Below, one piece after another: positions 1-11,209 of a stretch of 64,000 nucleotides of DNA. Origin of the DNA: Hippasteria phrygiana (Eukaryota > Echinodermata > Asteroidea > Valvatida > Goniasteridae). The translations under genes were made by a program, and so were the position numbers. How positions within the stretch are numbered: position 1 is the first letter of the stretch; the number at the start of each line of letters is the position of its first letter. The notes beneath the pieces were generated by a model, which worked only from the letters and a program-made list of their open reading frames with translations, made no database searches and had not been told where the DNA came from. The stretch covers positions 1 to 64,000 of the forward strand of contig JAZGUH010000546.1 in the NCBI GenBank assembly GCA_037893225.1. The letters run 5' to 3'.

Positions 1-879
1 AGTATACAGGGCTCTATAATAGTGAGTGGTGGCGCGATTTTAATGCTGCATTCCGAGCGCCTGAATTTACTTAACAGGCCTAATGACAATGCAGGCAACA
101 GTTTTTGGCGTTTTAAATTATTACAACAACAAAATAAATAATAAATCAACAAAATACAAAAATGCTGGGTTTTTTTCGGGGGGGGGGGGGGGGGGGGAGG
201 GGGGGAGGGGGTTCATGCCCCCGCCCCCCGATCCACATTGGGTGGGGTTCTTTAAAAAAGAAAAATATTCTCAATGCGGAGGTGGTTCACGTTAAAAACA
301 TGTCTAGGATAATGAGGAGGGCCGGTTTTTTCTTGTCCTTCGAGAAAGTCGAGATTCTTCTTAAACTCTTATTCTTTTGGTAAAGGTTAGAGCGCTCTGA
401 AATGCTCCTTTCACTGAAAGAAGCAGCCATTTTTGAGCGAGAAGATTCACTCAAGATACTCAATCATATGTGCCTTTGGTACTTCTCTTCGGTGACGCCC
501 CTCCGCCTTCCCATCCCCTGCTACGATACCATCGAAGACGTTGTTCACAAGAATTTCTTCTTCATGACTCGACGCCATCAATCAGTGGTGTATTCATATT
601 TCGAATGGGGGGGGGGGGGGGGGGGGTCAGATTGCATTTCGCCAGTTTAAACATTTTGAAAAGTGGGGGATAGTGAAGAAGGGGATCGAAAAAAAATGGC
701 TTTCCTTTTTCATAAGGCTGACTGAGCGACGCATGTATCCGAACTGACCGTCAGTTGACACGGCTTGTTGTTCACTTTGTGTTCTTTGGCGCAATTGGAA
801 AGCAAGCACTGCTTTAACTAACATTCTTTAGCAAGTTGCTATTTCCATATTGTTATTATTTAGAGTTTTAACAAGCTAA
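1..879. other. Intergenic, no gene seen
   Basis: I see no coding exon or RNA gene here. The stretch contains two long G tracts, near 178-220 and 606-626. Open frames across them read as glycine runs and are low-complexity artefacts. Confidence 0.6.
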
Positions 880-1093
880 GGGCCTTGTCACACGAGGCGA
901 TTTTTACAGGCAATTTGGAGGCAACACACGGCACTGTAGGCTAAAGGAATGATTCGGTAGCACAAGAGAACATTTTCTGACAGTTGTATCAACATTCCTA
1001 AGAAAATTATGTAAAAATTGTAATGTGAATGTTTTTCCACTGTGAGATTGCCTGTATCTGATTGCCTGTAAATTGCCTCGTGCGACATGGCCC
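880..1093. mobile_element. Harbinger-type MITE with TAA target duplication
   Basis: The 214-bp unit begins GGGCCTTGTCACACGAGGC and ends with the near inverse, GCCTCGTGCGACATGGCCC. The trinucleotide TAA flanks it directly at 877-879 and 1094-1096. A three-base TWA duplication and GGG-starting inverted termini are known hallmarks of the PIF/Harbinger superfamily. It has no coding capacity, so it would be a non-autonomous element moved in trans. Confidence 0.75.
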
Positions 1094-1096
1094 TAA

Positions 1097-1246
1097 GAAC
1101 AACCGTGGTTTTTGATCTCACATTCAGAGGCGAAGCCAGCGGGGGAGGGACAAGTTCCCTAGCGACATTTTTGCCCATTTTTTTAACATTTGAAACCGCC
1201 ACCGCTCGTAACTGTCCCTCCTTCAACCACACTCCTTCCATCACCC

Positions 1247-1277
<31 letters not shown>

Positions 1278-2651
1278 CCCGCTTTCAAAAGATTCCGGCC
1301 GGAAAAAAGAAACATTTTCAAACCAAATTACGGCGTTAACTAAAATTGAAATCACTTTCTGAACAGAATTTGCAATTTTACCGCAACCTTCACTCCCATA
1401 GCCAAAACCTAGGTATACGCTACTGATTACCGGTACATTACATTTTCCGTCATTGCGACGGCAAACCTCAATCGCTTGTATCAACTATTAACATCGCTCC
1501 TTGCAACAAGCAACTTGCGATGAAATTATTAGAAAAAATCCCCAAGAATTGATGGATTAAAATAGTACATTTTCACCGATAATTGCTCAGATTGTAAACA
1601 ACGAACTGCATTTCAACAGTTTTAGGTCATTCAATTTGTTTTCATCATTTTCAAACTTAACAGAACCTGAATAAAACGAATAAAAAATAATTTCACTTGC
1701 CCCTTCTCTGCCCTGAAGTGGGCGAAATGGGAGACTGTGGTGTTGGTCAACAAAATATTTTTAAAAGCGGGAGTTGGGAAGTTCGCCCCGAATAAGACTA
1801 AAAGCCACTCGAGGTACGGAATTACAAAGGGAGTTACAAAGTGAGTCAAGAGGTAGGATTAATATTCTTCTTGAAGCAGGAAAGATCGTAAGATCTAATG
1901 CTTATGTGTTCGTAATTGACGCATTAAAAAAGACTATGTAATTCAGTACTGGCTTTACGCATCATGGCAGCTACTGAGATTTGCAGGAAAAAAAAACTAA
2001 ACAAAATCGGGGAAAACGTAAAAATATAATCAAAATTAATGACTCCTGAGGCCTCTCCCCCTATTTTTTTTTTTGGGGGGGGGGGGGAGAGTTGCAAGGG
2101 CGAAGCCCTTAATCCAACACGACACGGGGCCGTTGCAATAGAAATAATGATTTCAAGAAGTATAATAAACAACTTTAATAATTTGTTGTATTTACAAAAT
2201 TGTTTATATAGATAGACTTACACATGTATTTTTAAAAATAGTGGCTTGGAATAGATCGAATTAATTACAATTATTCATCTAAATAAGCATGAATAGTGAT
2301 TTCCACTATCACTGTTATTTAAGAGAAATAATAAAACAAAACATGCAAGTTTACAAAACGCTGTACGGTGTGCATGGATGTTTCCGAACCTGATCTTAAC
2401 AACTATGAAATCTATTTTCTGAAGTTTGTACACTGTAAGAAATTGTCCGATTTAATGTGCAAGATAACTAAAAAGATTTGGTACATGGGGCGTTTGAGAC
2501 GATTCAGATGAATTTTTCTATTTTGTATCATATTAAGTGCATTAAATGCCACAATTCAGTCACCTCAATCTTGCGGATGGAGTAGGATAATTTTTAGGGT
2601 GGAGGTGACGAAATGCAGCATGTAGACACTTGAAATCTAAACTAAACTTGC
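1097..2651. other. Intergenic or intronic, no exon recognised
   Basis: A C tract of about 24 bases sits near 1257-1280 and a G tract near 2075-2088. If the NPAS4-like gene on the minus strand continues, this is its first intron. I looked for PAS-domain coding sequence on the minus strand and did not recognise any. Confidence 0.5.
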
Positions 2652-2826
2652 CTTGGTTGAAATAGTGCCCTTTACGAACGTACACGCAGGCCAGCGACAT
2701 GACGTGAAGAAGGAGAGGCGGGCTTTGACGGCGTTGGGCAGGGGAAGCAAGTCCCTCAGCCGATCAATCTCGGTCTTAATCAGCTCCCGTCGCTGCATGG
2801 ACGGCCTTGCTCGTCGACCGGTGCAT
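2652..2826 (-). CDS. NPAS4-like bHLH-PAS first coding exon, two frameshifts
   Basis: Read on the minus strand from the ATG at 2826, the exon encodes a basic helix-loop-helix resembling the N terminus of the activity-regulated transcription factor NPAS4: a MHRSTSKA start, then QRRELIKTEIDRLRDLLPL, then LHVMSLACVYVRKG. These three blocks lie in two frames. An extra base near 2802 shifts the frame, and a missing base near 2707-2712 (before LHVM) restores it. With both corrected, 58 codons plus one base run to a GC splice donor, AAG|GCAAGT, at 2651. NPAS4 family members bind DNA as heterodimers with ARNT-type partners. The PAS domains are not visible and may lie beyond the left edge. It could be a real gene with sequencing indels, or a young pseudogene. 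Family assignment is by recognition of motif order. Confidence 0.7.
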
Positions 2827-5800
2827 GTCTTGCATTTGAGAAAGGATTTACAGACAACCGAATAGCGCAGAAGATCGTTGACAGCAGTGTTTTGATGATG
2901 CTTATCTACCAACAGTAGTATATTGTATATTATAAGCAATATTTGCTTGTTTTTTGCACTTGGACAATATACTTTCAAAACACGCTGTTCTAGAATCGAA
3001 ATGTACCACAGTCTGGGCCAAGTTATTGGTCCAGAATCTCAACCAGTTCGGTGAAACAATGAAGCAATATACTGTGTTTCATCAGTTGTATAAAGATTAG
3101 TTTGGCAATTCGACGAACTATTCTTTTTTATATTTCTTGAAGACGGTTTGCACAGGCAGGAGTTAACCTCAGGTTGCATCCAAAGAAACGATTTTTCCAC
3201 AACCAAATTAAATACTCCAACGATCGGTGCCTTTTCCAAACAATCACTGATTGTCTCTTGTTGTTGTTGTTGTTGTTATTGTTTTAGTCGTTACAAAATA
3301 AAGCAGCTTTCCCGTCGGTTCATTAATCGAATCAATGAGGTGATTTTCTTCCTGGAAAGGATGTTCGTTCAAGACGTTTATCATTAAAACCAGCTGTTCA
3401 TTTGAAACTATACGTGAGTTCATTTAAACCAAGATGCATCAATGAGCTATCTTTTTGCAAGACACTTCAAGTTTCCTTCAACGAACGAAAATCTTTTTTC
3501 GGATGTCGACAGTTCCAGTTAAAACATCCCACGATTATTATTTGTTCTGTTTAGTTTGGCCTACCTTTCGGAAATTATCTTCCACGACTGATCTCGCATC
3601 CGAAAACATTGTTTGTCTTGGTGCAAAGGTGCCACCAACACCGAAACATGGACAACAAGTCTCGGTAGGAACTTTTAACCTTTTTTGGTGTCATTTAAAT
3701 GTCAACACAACTATAGGATTTTTTTTTAAATTTCGGCATAAAATGTTTCCATCTTGCAGCTACTTCTCAGGTACATTCGGAGTTACCGTCCACTTAGCTT
3801 CACAATGCAATCTTGATAAGTGTTGGTGTTGGTGTGTGCGTCTGTCTGCCGGCCATCTTTCCGTTGTAAGTCTAAAAGTGCAGGTTCTTCTATTAGCATC
3901 GGTCCATCTGGATGAAATTTCCCGATTTTCCCGAAGTTTACTGCTTCAGAAGTGTCCAAGTTCTTTCTTCATCTCGTCGCAAAACATCTCGAGGTGGTAT
4001 TTTTCTGCCGAGTTCCAACCCATGAGTTGGCCGTTCCTCATGCTACGTCGCGATTTCTGGTAATGTTTTCCCTTCAGAACCCTCGCATCAGATCTCATCT
4101 TGTACAGTACGAGGTGGCTGCAAACTTCGTTTATCGTAATTAATGCATCCTCCTCTCCTCCTCGTGTTGCCGCAGTACGAACGCTGTCCTCCCCGTCTAA
4201 ACAGCCCGTACCGACCGCTAGTCCCGCTTTCCGTAAACTGTATCCCTGTCGAGTCCCACCCGTGAACGATCGTGCTGCGACCTGTGTTGCCCGTAGATGG
4301 GCCATACAGCAGTGCGTTATAACAAGGCAATCCGCGGATTGCATTGGTGATGATGGTTGGGGCTCGATGATGATAATGGCCTTGTTTAACTTATTCAGAC
4401 TTGACTGACTCTAACTCAAGAGGCTGCCTTGCTATTGGGAAAACTGTGATAGTTTTTGTATCAATGCGAAAAAAATTCCTTCAGCATTTAAACACGTGTA
4501 AATAAACGTACTTATAGGGAATGTGTTTACGCTAAACGATATCCATGTAAACCTCATGAAACCTGCTTAGCTTTTTTGACATGCTTATCTTATATATAGA
4601 ATAAGAATATACGTTATGTCGAGGCTTACACGTTAAAACAAAACATGTCACATCACAGTATAAGCACAATTTGAACATGTATAAGCTGGCTCAACATGTG
4701 AAAAAAACGGTACAGATATGTATTACGAAGTGCCTCTTAAACACCTTTTATAGTGTAATGTGAATTCGCTTATTACAATGCATCAGAAATCCATTTTTCA
4801 CAGTAATATTATTTAGCTTTTGGCAGTGTAATATGAATTCACTTTTACAATTTAAAAATCCGCAAAAAATAGTCACAAATGAAATCAAAACACAATGTGC
4901 ATTTAGTTCAAGCAAAGCAATCGGACTATTTACCAAAGCAATTTCCACAAGCCATCACTATCACTTCGCCTGGGAACCTTTTGGAAAGCAATCTACAAAA
5001 CAGTATTAATGCCTTACAAAAAATAATCATAGATTTGAAACGCTTTGACTCATTGTTGAATTGACTCGTTCACGGCGGCGTAATTACGGTCCAATTTGCA
5101 GAGGGGCACCGTGGGTGCTCCAATTTTTCTAGCGGGAGGGGAACTTCAGGGAGAAAAAGTAGGCACAAGTTCTTGTGCACATCTGTAATCTCCGTGAGGG
5201 GAGGGGGAGGGAGGGGGTGGTTTCACAGGCCGCGGCTGCCGGGGGCAGCGGCGCACCCAGGATTTTGTCTCAGGGGGGGGGGGGGGGGGGGGGGGGAGGG
5301 GGCTCAAAGAAAACATTACTCTCACAAATCAATCAGTCCTGGTATGTATGTGTGTAATTTAGGGTTGTATGCATTTATGAATTGTATGAATTGAATGAAT
5401 CTTCCCTTCAGGAACTCGGTAACCTCCCATGGAGGGGGCACAAACGCCAAGCTGGCAAGAGCCAATCTCACTCACACACAAACATTAGTGTATCGTCTAT
5501 AATTACGAACTGCACAAATCAATTAATTGTGATTCAGTAACTAGACGACAATACTTAATATAGGCATTGCGAAATCAGCGGTCAGCCTGAGATTCCGAAC
5601 TCACAACCTTATATTTTGTCTTTGGTATAGGGGGCATATTACATTTAGTCCTAAACTTATTTATAATGGATTGTCAATTCGGGTTCAAAATTGGAATTAA
5701 GGCCAAGTATATATGTTTATGTTAGACTTATTGCCACTCATCTGGGTTAGGCTGGTGCCCGCATGGTGTCCCCAGAGTGTTGTGGTATGTTGGTGTAATC

Positions 5801-7160
5801 TGTGTGCAGTGCTGCAAAAACAGCCCACTGTACTTTCAATTGATTATATTTACCGATGAAGCCAATCTCTGGAGCCTGGATTTCTAAAACTCCCCCCTCT
5901 TGATGAAAATGAACTCGAGTGCATATCGTCGGCAAGATTTTTTGCTTTAAATAGTTTATATAGCGGACGTTGTTGAAGAGATTATTCCGGGGCGGTGCTA
6001 CCTACTTTCCATCAATGGGCGGCAAATTCCAAGAACAAGTGCGCGGCAAACCCAGATCCTACTGGTAATCTTTTTTTTGCTAAAACGGTGTCACATAATG
6101 ATTATTTACATCAGATTACTGTATGAAAATATAATTAAAACCCTAACCTGGCATGTATGTGATGTGTAATTTGGAAAGGGTAGGATTGCAGGCCTTTCTA
6201 ATGCCCTGCACATAGCCGAGTTAAAGAAAAATGGAGAAAAGGAAGCAACACATGATAAAATAAGATTGGATCTGGTCGTTGTACCAGAGTTACATGTTCA
6301 TGCATATTCATTATACATCTGAAAATAAATCATTGTAGGTAAACAAAAATATATCACTTTTCCTTACACTTGTCCGGCATTCTCCTTGAAAAGGGAAAAA
6401 CACTTAAATTTGAAAAATGCAGGAACCACGTAAAATATATTTTAGCCCGGACAAATTGGCCTGTTGGTTTCAAATGTTTATGTTACTGTAGCAAATTTAA
6501 ACGATTATATATAGTGAGATTTCATGAGACCATGGAGGTAGGAAACAAGAAACAAATGCGACTGGCATAAGATGAAAAGAAATCCACCCTCTCTCTCTTT
6601 TTATTTTTAGACCACCTTGGGGGGGGGGGGGGGGGGCTCAAGCCCCCTGAGCCCCCCCCCCCCCCCCCCCCCCCTTAGGTGCGCCGCTGGCCCGGGGGGG
6701 GGGGGGGAGGGCGAAGGGATGATCAAAGTTGTTGCGTATGATCATCGTGCCATCACTGGAGCTCTCTGAATCATGTACACCCGAAGTAGGCCTTTATAAC
6801 GGCAAACTTACAAACAGTTCGTACAATGACCATGCCCTAGAAGAGAATGCGATCAATCGCCTTCTCAGGGGTTGCCAGCATGGTGGTCCTTGGCTCGATG
6901 TGAACCACCATTTTGGTACTTGGTAGAATAATCCTTTTGGTGCAGCTCACTCTAGCTAGACCGAGATAGTTCCTGGAAGACTTAGTCCCTCCATCAATTC
7001 CTCAAAACTGCAATTGTCCGTATTTTGAATGAACATTTAAATTCAATTGATCTCCCACCTACTAACATTATGGACAACAACTGTATTTTGAAGAAACAAA
7101 TCACAAGGGAAACTGACTAGGTAATTTTTGAATGAATTTTCAAAGTGAACGAAGAAAACT
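2827..7160. other. Intergenic, repeat-rich, no gene supported
   Basis: This includes the presumed upstream region of the NPAS4-like exon. G/C tracts occur near 5273-5297, 6619-6636 and 6652-6673. Several of them adjoin short GGCGCACC or GCGCCGC motifs typical of dispersed repeats. Two overlapping open frames at 3455-4063 (+) and 3946-4344 (-) have no recognisable domain. I do not call them genes. Confidence 0.5.
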
Positions 7161-7525
7161 GGCTGGAGCGGGATTTGAACCTGCGACTTCCGGAATACCG
7201 TACCGGCGCTCTATCAACTGAGCTATTTTGCCCTATGTTGGCGGTCTCCCAAATAAGCCAGTTCGGTATCTTAAAGGTCAAAGGTTATTCGGACAAAAAT
7301 GCTGACGTATGTCACGGCATGTTACGCGAACGCCCATTCTGATTGAATTTAACACGTGCGCGTTGTGCGACAACCTTTTGCGTTCACAAGCGCGCGTTAG
7401 GTCACGCGGGTCATTCGGACAAAATTTTATTGTGCATATGCGCAGTTGAAATACCGAACTGGCTTATTGTCAGTGTCTTTGATCGGGGAAGGGGGCGCTC
7501 GTCAGATTGGTATACATTAACGCAG
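7130..7525 (-). repeat. tRNA-derived SINE (split by a MITE)
   Basis: The minus strand of 7161-7234 folds like a tRNA: TAGCTCAGTTGATAGAGC forms the D arm (A box) and GCAGGTTCAAATCCCGC the T arm (B box). The anticodon stem is imperfect, so it is a tRNA pseudogene or SINE head and not a working tRNA. A second copy at 52070-52240 shares the sequence on both sides, beginning TTTTCAAAGTGAAC. That makes it a dispersed SINE family. This copy is interrupted at 7255-7465. Confidence 0.7.
7255..7465. mobile_element. MITE with AAGCCAGTTCGGTAT inverted ends, inside a SINE
   Basis: The unit starts AAGCCAGTTCGGTATCTT and ends AAATACCGAACTGGCTT. The SINE copy at 52070-52240 runs straight across the corresponding point (CCCAAATTGTCAG), so it acts as an empty site. 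Comparison suggests a target duplication of only about two bases. No protein is encoded. The superfamily is not assigned. Confidence 0.7.
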
Positions 7526-7711
7526 TAGAAATTAGGAGCGTCCCGTTCCTTATTCCAATTTTGAAACATTAAATTTGTTAATCGTCGGCAGATTTTTTTG
7601 GAATGCCTCATTGGAAATCTTTAACTTATTTATTGATAACAGATTTACACTTCAATTTAAATAAATACATTTTAATAACAGACCAGATAGTTCAGTAGAA
7701 TGCTTTGTGTT

Positions 7712-8068
7712 CAGTGGCGTAAATACGTGCTGAAAAATGGGGGGGGGGGGGGGGGGGGGTTTATGTAATTTCCCCCCTAAAATCTTTCCCAAAAGTGACT
7801 CCGTAAAAATCTCCCCCTGCAAAATACACTATACACTAGAAAGCATGTGTGTGTGCTGGGTGGCAAGGTAAACAAGTTCATTATATGACGCTGAGGAATT
7901 TGCACCATAAAAAATCGTCGCCCTCCCCTCCCCCCACTGAAAATTTCGCAAACGGAGAAAATAATGGTGTTATTAAGAAAAACACTGTGAACTCCCCCCC
8001 CCCCCCCCCACTGTAACATCCATTCCCCCACTCGGCCCCATATGGAGAGAGCCATGCCTACGCCGCTG
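7712..8068. mobile_element. G-run repeat with CAGTGGCGTA / TACGCCGCTG ends
   Basis: The element starts CAGTGGCGTA and ends TACGCCGCTG. It has a G tract near 7738-7759 and a C tract near 7996-8010. Such CAGNGGCG termini are typical of hAT-type short elements. I could not see the expected 8-bp target duplication, so the superfamily is an inference. Confidence 0.4.
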
Positions 8069-8394
8069 ACACCCCCTAGGTCAATAATAAGTGATTCTCG
8101 GATTAACATCCGTGCTTGGTGCTATATTTATGATGGCACTCACAGGCAAAGTGCGAATTATGGGCAAAGTTTGAGTTCCAACTTTGCACGGGTTTGACGA
8201 AGTCGGAATCCTAATACAACATGGCAAAGGTGGATTGAAACTTCAACCTGCATAAACCAACCGTGGTAATCGTTTGAACAAAAATTGAATGCTTTAGTGT
8301 AACACATCAAAGAAGACAATTTGGCGAATTTCAAGCTTCAGAGGGGAGGGGCTGTTTAATAATTATAAGTTCAGTGACAACATTACCGGTTTTT

Positions 8395-8775
8395 TTAAGG
8401 GTAGTATACAACATTTGCTTTTGCTGTAATTTTCAGAAATGAATGTGTTAGTATTTTAGCAAAAACTGTAACACTGACCTGTTAAAGGTTTGTGTGCATA
8501 TATGCTGGGAAACAGAGAAAACCGGAGGAAAAAAATGATGTTCTCGTAGTCTGGTTCCCTGATCCTACTTCAGAAAAACCGGAGCAATTTATAGACTTCA
8601 GGGAATTATCGGGTCGGGGAACTAAAATATATCCAACGATTGTTGGCCGACAATCGCTTTTAAATTGATACAAAAATTCTTGAGACTATTACTTACTTAA
8701 AGTCAAGAAAGGAATTTCATAATAATTCTGTAGTTTGTATTTTTGATGTTTGCAAATGTTGTATATTACATTTAG
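8395..8775. mobile_element. Degenerate TTAA MITE (GGTAGTGTACA family)
   Basis: The unit starts TTAAGGGTAGTATACA, keeps the internal block CACTGACCTGTT, and ends with TAATAATTCTGTAG and a diverged terminus. These match in order the cleaner copies at 24645, 25822, 30665 and 52311. It appears to be an old, partly eroded member of that family. Confidence 0.5.
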
Positions 8776-9718
8776 AGCCCATTCCTGAGTTATTGGGCAA
8801 ACTCAGTAGGCCCATCCAGAAATAGGATCAGTATCAGGGTTTAGGATAGGCTTAGAGTTAGGGTTAGGATAAGGTTGAGGGTTATGCCACGTCAAGAATT
8901 GCTTGTGTCCATTGCAGAATCACAATTTCGTTGCAATGCACCATGGGTAAAGTGTCGGGTTTATATGCAAGTCGGATATTCATGTAACACCGTTTGGTAT
9001 TATGTAACGATTAATTATTGTTACAATCATAATTCTTGTTATAACATTACTAATTATAAAACTGAATACAATAGCAATTTATTATCTTTTTTTGTTTTGT
9101 TACAAATTTAAGGGTAAAAAATTCTCTGTATCAGATTACAATTGCGAAATCCTATTATGTAGATGATTTACAATATCTATTTTAAATAAAAAAGGTTTGT
9201 CTGAAAACACTTTCGAGATGAATATTATTTAAGATGTAAAACACACCCCACACATTCCCTTTGCTTCACAAGTCTGACGCATACCCCCCCCCCCCCCCAA
9301 TAAAAAATAACAAAAATACGAAAATACAAAAAGGTCTGTGATGTTCACCAAGCATTCAGGTGCCGCGATTCGCCAGGGCGCTGTATACTCCCGGCTTACC
9401 GGCTCTCATGTAGGGTTCCTCAGGGCTCGGATACCGGTCCACTACACCTCCTTCCCCACCCGTCCATATAACCCGAAGGTCTAGCACCATAAAAGGGACG
9501 AACATGGCGGCACCCTAAGCCTTGACTGCCGAGTCAACCAACGTGCCATGAACCTGTACGAAGATGCTTACCTGGACTTTACGAGTGGTCCCAGCTGTAT
9601 ACGACACGCTGACGTCGACCAAGCCAATGTTTAGTTGGTCTTTGGGAACGGTAAATGAGGACTCTTATAAATAATGACTGCCACATTTCTTGAGAAAAAG
9701 AAAAAATAGAAAGACTGT
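8776..9718. other. Intergenic, no gene seen
   Basis: AT-rich sequence with a C tract near 9285-9298. No coding exon or structured RNA was recognised. Confidence 0.5.
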
Positions 9719-9756
9719 GATTCGAACCCCAACCTCCGAATCATTGCCTGATTCGC

Positions 9757-10684
9757 TTAAAGGAAACATGATTTAGGATTTATATTGCATTATTCCTGCT
9801 TAAAACAATAAAGTATTATCTTGACAATGATATTTTGTGTCCAGAGACAATTATTTCCCAGATTAAATATGAGAAAACAATTTTTGAAAATGTTTGTCCA
9901 AGCTACTCCGCCCCTTGAGTGGGACCCTTATTAACATAAGTGTGTGACGTAGATCGAGGTACATTACCCATTCATCACGGGTATGCATTGTGTGTATATT
10001 GTACGGCAAAAATTCTTCGTCCAAAATCTAAGCAAAATATAGTGTTTACAATAGCAAAACAACAATGGGTGGAGTAAGCCTTCATTTATTTCCAACTGAA
10101 GCGAAATATCGGAGAATTCGGACAGCGAAAGTGAAGGTGACAAGAGCAAAGAGGTCCGGCCCAGCAGCTTTTCAGCGTTATGTAGCGACCACTTTGAGCC
10201 GTGGTGTTTCGATACTGGTATTTTCAAATCCTTTGGGATGACCATTAAAAATATGCTCAAGTCCACTGCCATCCCAACAAAGTTCCCAGATGTGAGTAAG
10301 ATAAAGGGGAAAGCAGTTAAACGACCCATTCCCCGAGGAGCCTTCGCTAAAAGGGAGAAAATCAGGGTAAGTTCGATGTTATTTGTTGTTGCAACTTACG
10401 AAATTACATGTGTAGACCTAGTGTGTGTATACGGGCCGGGTCCAGACTATCGAGTCAATCCATGAATTTCGGTGCCTCGGTCTACGTCACGAACAGCGCC
10501 CTCAATTTGAGTCTCAACCAATTTAAAAAAGGGGGGGGGGGGGGTCAATTTTTGAGCGGCAAATAATCACACTAAAACTTCGCTTGAACCAGTTTGGCTT
10601 TTAATTCACATTTAATACATATAAATGAATTTATTTATGAAATAAAATGTGATCCGGTCAATTTGAGAAGCATGGTTCCTTTAA
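9757..10684. mobile_element. Kolobok-like TTAA element with THAP exon, copy 1
   Basis: The 928-bp element is bounded by TTAA on both sides. Its inverted ends are AGGAAACATG on the left and CATGGTTCCT on the right. It shares ends and interior with 20627-21760, which lies in the opposite orientation. The interior holds a broken THAP-domain exon. TTAA duplication together with a THAP-bearing transposase is known for the Kolobok superfamily; piggyBac also uses TTAA but without THAP. It is likely an internally deleted derivative. Confidence 0.75.
10065..10366 (+). pseudogene. Broken THAP-domain exon
   Basis: The sequence parallels the intact THAP exon of the second copy (21114-21458, minus). The N-terminal part with the first zinc-binding cysteines is lost. 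One base is missing near 10160, so the two halves (GGVSLHLFPTEAKYRRI, then MTIKNMLKSTAIPTKFPD) are in different frames. The splice donor AGG|GTAAGT at its end is kept. It cannot encode a working zinc finger. Confidence 0.75.
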
Positions 10685-11209
10685 CCTCTCGGCCGCTGAG
10701 CTTTCATTCCAAAAGGCAATTTTTAAACTTATAGACGAATTCGACTAAGCCTTTATGCGCAGGATGAATGCGGCCATGATATATATGGGGCCATCCACAC
10801 ATGTACAAGTAAGCTTCGCATTGTATTTAGTCACCAAGCTTGGGGTTATAAAAGAATAGTATGTCGAAGCACCCAAGCAATGGCCGCCTGAGTTAGACCA
10901 GTTCAGGGAACTAACAAAGAAGGTTGGATTCGTCTACTGAAACAGAGAAGAAACTGCACGACGGCAATACAATACAATACAAAGTAATGGTTGAATGCAC
11001 AGAACCTACAACCACAGTTGCATGTGGCGTAAATCTGTGCCAAAAAGTGAGCGGATGATGAAGATTTTTTTAATTATTCATCCCCAAAAGTGACCGAACG
11101 AATTTCCGCCTTCAAACGGGTGGGGTGGGACGTGTGGCTAGGATAGGTAGGAATGTGCGGGGCATAGGGGTGGTAAAGATAAGTATGAACGTGCATATAT
11201 ATACACGGT
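10685..11209. other. Intergenic, no gene seen
   Basis: Apart from the SINE remainder at its left edge, nothing is recognised in this stretch. Confidence 0.5.

Larger units (their letters stand above)
9719..10712 (-). repeat. tRNA-Ser-like SINE head split by a TTAA element
   Basis: If 9757-10680 is removed so that one TTAA remains, the minus strand reads as a tRNA-like sequence: GCTCAGCGGCCGAGAGGTT, then AAGCGA, a GAATC/GATTC anticodon stem, and GGTTCGAATC as B box. The GGCCGAG..GGTTAA signature is typical of tRNA-Ser/Leu A-box regions. The TTAA used for insertion lies within that A-box region. It is probably a SINE head. Confidence 0.5.

Noticed and set aside
83..673. Glycine-rich frames
   Set aside because: They are translations of G homopolymers.
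3455..4344. Overlapping frames of 202 (+) and 132 (-) codons
   Set aside because: No recognisable motif, no splice-supported extension, and the two overlap on opposite strands.
7161..7234. tRNA gene on the minus strand
   Set aside because: The anticodon stem is mismatched and the same sequence recurs with flanks at 52091, so it is a SINE.
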